Positions 11,949 through 16,275 of a DNA stretch of 16,275 nucleotides are shown here, one piece after another. The notes under the pieces are model-generated. The model ran no database searches. It saw only the letters and a program-made list of their open reading frames with translations, and had not been told where the DNA came from. The stretch's first letter is position 1; each line of letters opens with the position of its first letter. The position numbers were made by a program, and so were the translations under genes. The stretch lies in contig NZ_CAKRAH010000058.1 in the NCBI RefSeq assembly GCF_934294775.1, forward strand, positions 1-16,275. Reading direction: 5' to 3'. The DNA is from an uncultured Dorea sp. GTDB taxonomy: Bacteria; Bacillota; Clostridia; Lachnospirales; Lachnospiraceae.

Positions 11949-14246
11949 ATGAAATCACTCGTACTGGCTGAAAAGCCATCCGTTGCCCGCGATATCGCCC
12001 GTGTTCTCGGCTGTCACAAGAACATTTCCGGTGCGATCGAAGGCAGCAATTATATCGTCACCTGGGCACTCGGTCATCTGGTTACTTTGGCCGACCCGGA
12101 AGAATATGATAAAAAGTTCAAAGCCTGGGATATGTCCTATCTCCCGATGGTTCCAAAGAAATGGGAACTCGTCGTGATCAAACAGACATCCAAACAATAT
12201 CATAATGTAAAGACACAGCTTTTCAGAAAAGACGTCTCTGAAATCATCATTGCTACCGATGCCGGTCGTGAGGGCGAACTCGTTGCCCGCTGGATCCTGG
12301 ATAAATCAGGCTGTTATAAACCAATCAAACGTCTGTGGATCTCTTCTGTTACCGACAAAGCAATCAAAGAAGGGTTCGCCCACTTAAAAGATGGCCGTGC
12401 ATATAACGACTTATATCATGCCGCACGAAGTCGTGCCGAGGCAGACTGGCTGGTTGGAATTAACGCTACCCGTGCACTGACCTGTAAGTATAATGCACAG
12501 CTTTCCTGTGGACGCGTACAGACCCCGACTCTTGCTATGATCGCACACAGGGAACAGCAGATCCGGTCGTTTAAACCGGAAGATTATTATGGACTGCGGT
12601 GCACAACTGCTGTTATCGCTGGTTCTGCCGGCACTACAGCTTCTCTCGTCACATGGACATGGCAGCAAAAGAAAAGCGGCTCCCTCCGCTCCTTTAACAA
12701 AGATCTGATAAGCGGACTCGATAAAAAATTAAAGAACCAGACACTTACCGTCACAGACGTCCACACCTCATCCAAACGCACGCCTTCCCCGGGACTTTAT
12801 GACCTGACGGAATTACAGCGCGATGCCAATAAGCGTTTTGGATTTTCCGCAAAAGAGACATTAAATATCATGCAGAGTCTGTATGAGCACCACAAAGTCC
12901 TCACCTATCCAAGAACAGATTCCCGCTATATCGGTACGGACATTGTTCCAACGATCAAAGAACGTCTGAAAGCCTGCAACATCGGTCCTTATAAAAAATA
13001 CATTCCGGAACTCTTAAAGAAACCGGTTAAGACAAGCAAAGCCTTCGTAGATGATAAAAAAGTCAGCGACCATCATGCGATCATCCCGACGGAAGAATAT
13101 GTCCAGATGGAACACATGACGAACAATGAACGCAAGATCTACGATTTGGTCGTACGACGTTTTATCAGTGTCCTCTATCCGGCATTTGAATATGAGCAGA
13201 CTACTCTGAGAGCCGAAGCGGCAGGTGAGACATTTACCGCAAAAGGCAAAGTCATCAAAGCAGCCGGATGGAAGGCCGTGTACAGCGATGCTGCATCTTC
13301 GGGCTCATCTGCTTCACAGTATGATACTTACGGGGATTATGAAGATTCTGAAGATTTTGGAGAGGACTTCCAGAATAACGATATGTACTTAAAGGCTTCC
13401 GAGCAGGCACTCCCTGTTCTCCACAAAGGCGACACTCTGACTATCACACGCACGAATATCACAAGCGGTAAGACCAAAGCTCCCGCTCGTTTTACGGAAG
13501 CAACACTTCTGTCTGCCATGGAGAATCCGGTGCGTTATATGTCTTCCGATGACACTAAGATGAGAAAGACTCTCGGCGAAACTGGCGGACTCGGAACCGT
13601 AGCGACAAGAGCCGATATCATTGAGAAGTTGTTCCACTCTTTCCTGCTGGAAAAGAAGGGAAATGAGATTCTTCTGACTTCCAAAGGAAAACAGCTCCTG
13701 GAATTAGTCCCGGAAGACTTAAAAAAGCCGGAGCTTACCGCTTCCTGGGAAATGGAACTTGCCAGAATTGCCAAAGGATCACATAAAGAGCAGGTATTTA
13801 TCAAAGATATCGAAAGCTACACAAAAGAATTAATTCAGGATATCAAGACTTCTGACGGAACTTTCCGCCACGATAACCTGACTAATACAAAATGCCCGCA
13901 CTGCGGCAAGCGTATGCTCTCTGTCAAAGGCAAGAACTCCCGTATGCTGTTCTGCCAGGACCGTGAATGCGGCTACCGCGAGACTATCGCCCGCACCAGC
14001 AATGCCAGATGTCCAAACTGCCATAAGAAGATGGAACTCATCAAGAAAGGGGACAGTGAGACATTCGTATGCTCCTGCGGCTACAAAGAAAAGCTGGAAG
14101 CTTTCAAGAACCGCCGCGCCAAAGAAGGCGCAGGCGTATCCAAGCGTGACGTTCAGAAGTATCTGAAAAAGCAGCAAAAGCAGAATGAAGAGCCGGTGAA
14201 TAATGCATTTGCGCAGGCGTTGGCTGGGATTAAATTAGATAAATAA
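11949..14246 (+). CDS. topB: DNA topoisomerase III
   Basis: Type IA topoisomerase that relaxes and decatenates DNA by passing strands through a transient single-strand break. The 765 residues start with the Toprim motif LVLAEKPSVARDIARVLG (Glu8), then IIIATDAGREGEL (Asp104, Glu108). The active-site tyrosine is Tyr320 in LTYPRTDSRYIG. RVQTPTLAMI and GLGTVATRADIIEKL are further family signatures. An acidic Ser/Asp/Glu insert lies at about 449-475. The C-terminus carries two zinc ribbons (CPHC...C...C about 649-677; CPNC...CSC about 688-710), then a basic tail. AAAGGAG precedes the ATG. Only 62 nt separate it from tRNA-Cys, with a terminator between. The zinc ribbons and chromosomal context argue against a plasmid-borne conjugation copy, though that is not proven. 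Confidence 0.96.
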   Translation: MKSLVLAEKPSVARDIARVLGCHKNISGAIEGSNYIVTWALGHLVTLADPEEYDKKFKAWDMSYLPMVPKKWELVVIKQTSKQYHNVKTQLFRKDVSEIIIATDAGREGELVARWILDKSGCYKPIKRLWISSVTDKAIKEGFAHLKDGRAYNDLYHAARSRAEADWLVGINATRALTCKYNAQLSCGRVQTPTLAMIAHREQQIRSFKPEDYYGLRCTTAVIAGSAGTTASLVTWTWQQKKSGSLRSFNKDLISGLDKKLKNQTLTVTDVHTSSKRTPSPGLYDLTELQRDANKRFGFSAKETLNIMQSLYEHHKVLTYPRTDSRYIGTDIVPTIKERLKACNIGPYKKYIPELLKKPVKTSKAFVDDKKVSDHHAIIPTEEYVQMEHMTNNERKIYDLVVRRFISVLYPAFEYEQTTLRAEAAGETFTAKGKVIKAAGWKAVYSDAASSGSSASQYDTYGDYEDSEDFGEDFQNNDMYLKASEQALPVLHKGDTLTITRTNITSGKTKAPARFTEATLLSAMENPVRYMSSDDTKMRKTLGETGGLGTVATRADIIEKLFHSFLLEKKGNEILLTSKGKQLLELVPEDLKKPELTASWEMELARIAKGSHKEQVFIKDIESYTKELIQDIKTSDGTFRHDNLTNTKCPHCGKRMLSVKGKNSRMLFCQDRECGYRETIARTSNARCPNCHKKMELIKKGDSETFVCSCGYKEKLEAFKNRRAKEGAGVSKRDVQKYLKKQQKQNEEPVNNAFAQALAGIKLDK

Positions 14247-14247
14247 C

Positions 14248-14880
14248 CTATTCCCCTTGCTTCAACTTCGAATAATAACTATCCGCTGTATAAAGCGCAG
14301 CCACCGGATTGTGGCCAAGCACACGGTCCTTGGTCACAGCCGTTGTGGTCAGTGCCTCGGAATATTTATAAAACAGACTGTCATGTCCCACGCAAAGTCC
14401 AACCACTACGTTCAGATCTGTCTTTGCCTTATTCAGGAGCTTCGCCTGCAGGATCGGATTGCACATGTTAACACCCACACCTTCACAACATTCCGGGATT
14501 CCGACCGATGTCTTCTTCTGCGTTCCTGCTTTGCAGCCGACACCATACACTTCAAAACCGTGTCTTCGCAAAATATCTGCCAGAATACGGCTTTCTTTTA
14601 ATAAGCCGACACAGGTTGCGATCCCTATCTTTTTTGCACCTATCTTCTTTGCAAAATCCATGATTTCTTCCACTCTGGTATGTTTGCAGTAATTCTCATA
14701 TTCCACTTCTGCTGCCGCAATTGTAACTTTCCGATTCTCATCTTCATTGTAACATTCCATTGCCTCTTTTAAGACTTCTTCGTCCATATGTGTTGTCAGA
14801 CAGAAGTCCGGATAAGTCTTATCCATTTTGTTGCAGTTTTTTACCGCACAGTCGATGCATGACATTTTTTCTTTTTCCAT
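14248..14880 (-). CDS. DUF1847 family Cys-rich protein
   Basis: 210 residues matching the DUF1847 family, function unknown. It begins MSCIDCAVKNC (from residue 6), and holds 12 Cys (8, 11, 16, 27, 43, 65, 90, 116, 131, 132, 140, 163), consistent with metal or Fe-S binding; two CC/CxxC groups flank a Rossmann-like centre (KKIGIATCVGLLKESRIL, VYGVGCKAGT, NVVVGLCVGHDS). No signal peptide or membrane segment is seen, so it is probably cytosolic. GGAG lies 9 nt before the ATG at 14880, which favours this start over Met at residue 6. It is convergent with topB with a single base between the stop codons and no terminator. Confidence 0.85.
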   Translation of the reverse strand: MEKEKMSCIDCAVKNCNKMDKTYPDFCLTTHMDEEVLKEAMECYNEDENRKVTIAAAEVEYENYCKHTRVEEIMDFAKKIGAKKIGIATCVGLLKESRILADILRRHGFEVYGVGCKAGTQKKTSVGIPECCEGVGVNMCNPILQAKLLNKAKTDLNVVVGLCVGHDSLFYKYSEALTTTAVTKDRVLGHNPVAALYTADSYYSKLKQGE

Positions 14881-14974
14881 TTTCCCATTCTCCTTTTTGC
14901 TTATTTTTGTAAATTATAATTTTTTCTGGTTCAAACTCTTTTACAACTATTAGCGTTTCTACTATTATTTTCCT

Positions 14975-15003
14975 ATCATAATCCTAACATTTTACATTGT
15001 CTA
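14975..15003 (-). promoter_or_regulatory. Promoter of the DUF1847 gene
   Basis: Minus strand: TAGACA (15003-14998), 17 nt, TATGAT (14980-14975). Each hexamer matches consensus at five of six positions. The leader is about 90 nt. Confidence 0.75.
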
Positions 15004-15201
15004 ATACAACTTTTCCCTCTTTTTCTCTAATAATTACTGTATAACACGTCTGATTTTTACAACTTTTCTTTATCTGTGGAAAATTATATAATATTTATAA
15101 TGACATCAGGAACTGAATAACAATCCGCAACATCAATTGAGGGAAAATACGTTTTCCCTGACTTCATATTTGCTAATTTTTCAAACGAGGTGACACCCCT
15201 T
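15004..15201 (+). promoter_or_regulatory. Upstream region of sensor kinase gene
   Basis: No gene seen. TATAAT-like elements occur at about 15091 and 15100 without a good -35. A perfect 8-bp stem AGGGAAAA/TTTTCCCT with TACG loop lies at 15140-15159, without a T-run. The 11-mer TACAACTTTTC occurs at 15005-15015 and again at 15058-15068. GAGGTGA (15188-15194) is the ribosome binding site. Confidence 0.4.
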
Positions 15202-16266
15202 ATGAAACACAAACGACCATCAAATATTTTTTCACGAATCAAAGTAAGACATCAGCTATATATCATATTTTTTATTGGAATCTTCATTCCGGTTCTGGGG
15301 CTTGGTAATTATCTGATCTATAATTCCCGTGCCACACTTACCGATCATTATAAAGAGCAGGCACATTCCGATAATCTGCGTATCAGATCTTTACTCCTGG
15401 ATCTGACTTATAATGTATACAATAATTCACAGATACTGTCTCAGGACACTGCTCTAAGACAACTTTTAAGCACCAATTTTGCTACTGAAAATGAAGCTGA
15501 ACTTGCTGAAGATTCGTTTTCCAGTATCAAAGCGCTTTTAGCTCAGGATGTGTCCATTCATGACATCTCTGTATATACTTATAACGACACGCTGCCGGAC
15601 AGTGAATACATCCATCCGGTCAACCGTGCCGTCATGCAAAAACCCTGGTATAAGGAAGCTTCAACCTCCGTCACACCATTTTGGACCGTTGAAAAATCCA
15701 CCGACCGGTTTGACAATCATTTCCAGATACTTACATTGCACACCCGTATTTTTCTTCCAAAGACGAATACATTTGCCATTTTAAATATGGGGGTCAGCAC
15801 CAACCACATCAAAAACCGGATTGAGAACAGCTCTTTGAAAAGTTCTCTCTGGCTGAATGATGGACAGAACTTTTATCAAAGTCCTTCTTCATCCCTGACT
15901 GCTCTTCCCGAAAATTATGTAAAAGGCAGAGGGAGTTACTATCTTGGTAAAATGACGGTAGATACTGACAATTCTGTGATAGGATGCGTATCAACGTTAT
16001 CAACTTCTTATTCTGATGATGTGTTTTATATTGCATCCCTGGACTATGATGCTTATCCTTATCTTAGAAAGATTACACTGATCCATATTGCGATCATTTT
16101 ACTGATTCTGGTTCCTACGACGATATTTGTCTTATTCTATTCCAGATATTTCAGTCACCGTGTAGTAACATTACGTCAGACTATGCACGAAGTCAGCCTT
16201 CTCTTGCATACTTTGGTATCTACAGGACTTGCCACTGGCAACTCCTTACGAATGCATGACAATTAA
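15202..16266 (+). pseudogene. Sensor histidine kinase (YesM-like), truncated in HAMP region
   Basis: 354 codons. The ATG at 15202 is chosen over the in-frame GTG at 15190 because GAGGTGA overlaps the GTG and is 7-8 nt from the ATG. Residues about 17-40 are a first membrane segment; about 41-289 an extracytoplasmic Cache-like sensor (PWYKEA and DNHFQILTLHTRIF resemble YesM-type sensors); about 290-313 a second membrane segment; then the start of a HAMP linker (FSHRVVTLRQTMHEVS). From codon 331 (16192) the frame enters a 45-nt repeat, encodes an unrelated tail and stops at 16266. HAMP end, phospho-acceptor His and ATPase domains are missing. Called a pseudogene because a kinase cannot work without these; a distal fragment may continue outside the window. 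The partner response regulator is not in view. Confidence 0.7.
16192..16236 (-). repeat. Complete unit of a dispersed 45-nt repeat
   Basis: In the minus sense the unit reads AGTGGCAAGTCC, TGTAGATACCAAAGT, ATGCAAGAGAAGGCTGAC. It corresponds to 15 codons that would read SGKSCRYQSMQEKAD. It shares a 17-nt exact block and a 19-nt near-identical block with 6793-6833. A 13-nt palindrome, TTGCCACTGGCAA (16229-16241), sits at its right edge; sequence beyond (ATGCAT at 16252-16257) may be a diverged neighbouring unit. Confidence 0.65.
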
Positions 16267-16275
16267 TATGCCGCC

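Noticed and set aside
13830..14177. Minus-strand open frame opposite the topB zinc ribbons
   Set aside because: Antisense to conserved topB sequence; composition explains the open frame.
15190..15201. GTG start for the sensor kinase
   Set aside because: It overlaps GAGGTGA, which is correctly spaced for the ATG at 15202.
1..16275. CRISPR array, prophage or complete insertion sequence
   Set aside because: No regularly spaced direct repeats with unique spacers, no phage genes and no intact transposase with terminal repeats; the 45-nt repeat has no spacers in view.

Overview
The window looks like chromosomal DNA of a low-to-moderate GC gut Clostridia member, most probably a Lachnospiraceae (Blautia, Mediterraneibacter or Dorea type). 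The evidence is the gene content and order: class B sortase, DUF951, rpsF-ssb-rpsR; a zinc-ribbon membrane protein, DUF5685 and a J-domain protein; a PucR regulator with a LUD-domain protein; topoisomerase III with DUF1847; and a YesM-like sensor kinase. Strong AGGAGG-type ribosome binding sites and tRNA genes without an encoded CCA agree with this. The species was not determined.

Layout. 1-965 (-): 3'-incomplete gene for a PD-(D/E)XK (Rpn/transposase-like) nuclease. 1220-3508 (-): sortase B, DUF951 and the rpsF-ssb-rpsR operon, ending in a clear intrinsic terminator. 3816-5965 (+): tightly packed operon of a two-TM zinc-ribbon protein, DUF5685 and a J-domain protein. 6107-6625 (+): flavodoxin-like protein with a bidirectional terminator. 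6697-6833 (-): remnant of a ribokinase 3' end abutting a repeat fragment. 6881-7026 (-): tRNA-Glu and tRNA-Cys on one promoter and one terminator. 7317-9473 (-): GAPDH and an LDH/MDH-type 2-hydroxyacid dehydrogenase, each with its own promoter. 9869-11755 (+): PucR regulator, then a LUD-domain protein. 11816-14246 (+): a second, identical tRNA-Cys with a terminator, then topB. 14248-14880 (-): DUF1847, convergent with topB. 15202-16266 (+): a sensor kinase that is cut off in its HAMP region where a 45-nt repeat begins.

How the genes fit together. The 7.3-11.8 kb segment reads as a small redox/2-hydroxyacid module: GAPDH, a lactate/malate-type dehydrogenase, a divergent PucR regulator with an operator-like palindrome in its promoter, and a LUD protein. 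It is bounded by two identical tRNA-Cys genes in inverted orientation. Both dehydrogenases carry unusual residues at positions that normally set specificity: Arg at the LDH Gln102 position, and no Asp at the NAD-ribose position of GAPDH.

No CRISPR array, phage, plasmid or complete insertion sequence was seen. The least ordinary observations are the dispersed 45-nt repeat found at the ends of two truncated genes, two Asp-rich motifs in DUF5685 that resemble squalene/phytoene synthases, a possible small RNA in the ldh-pucR divergent region, and the dependence of topB on transcription arriving through a tRNA terminator.
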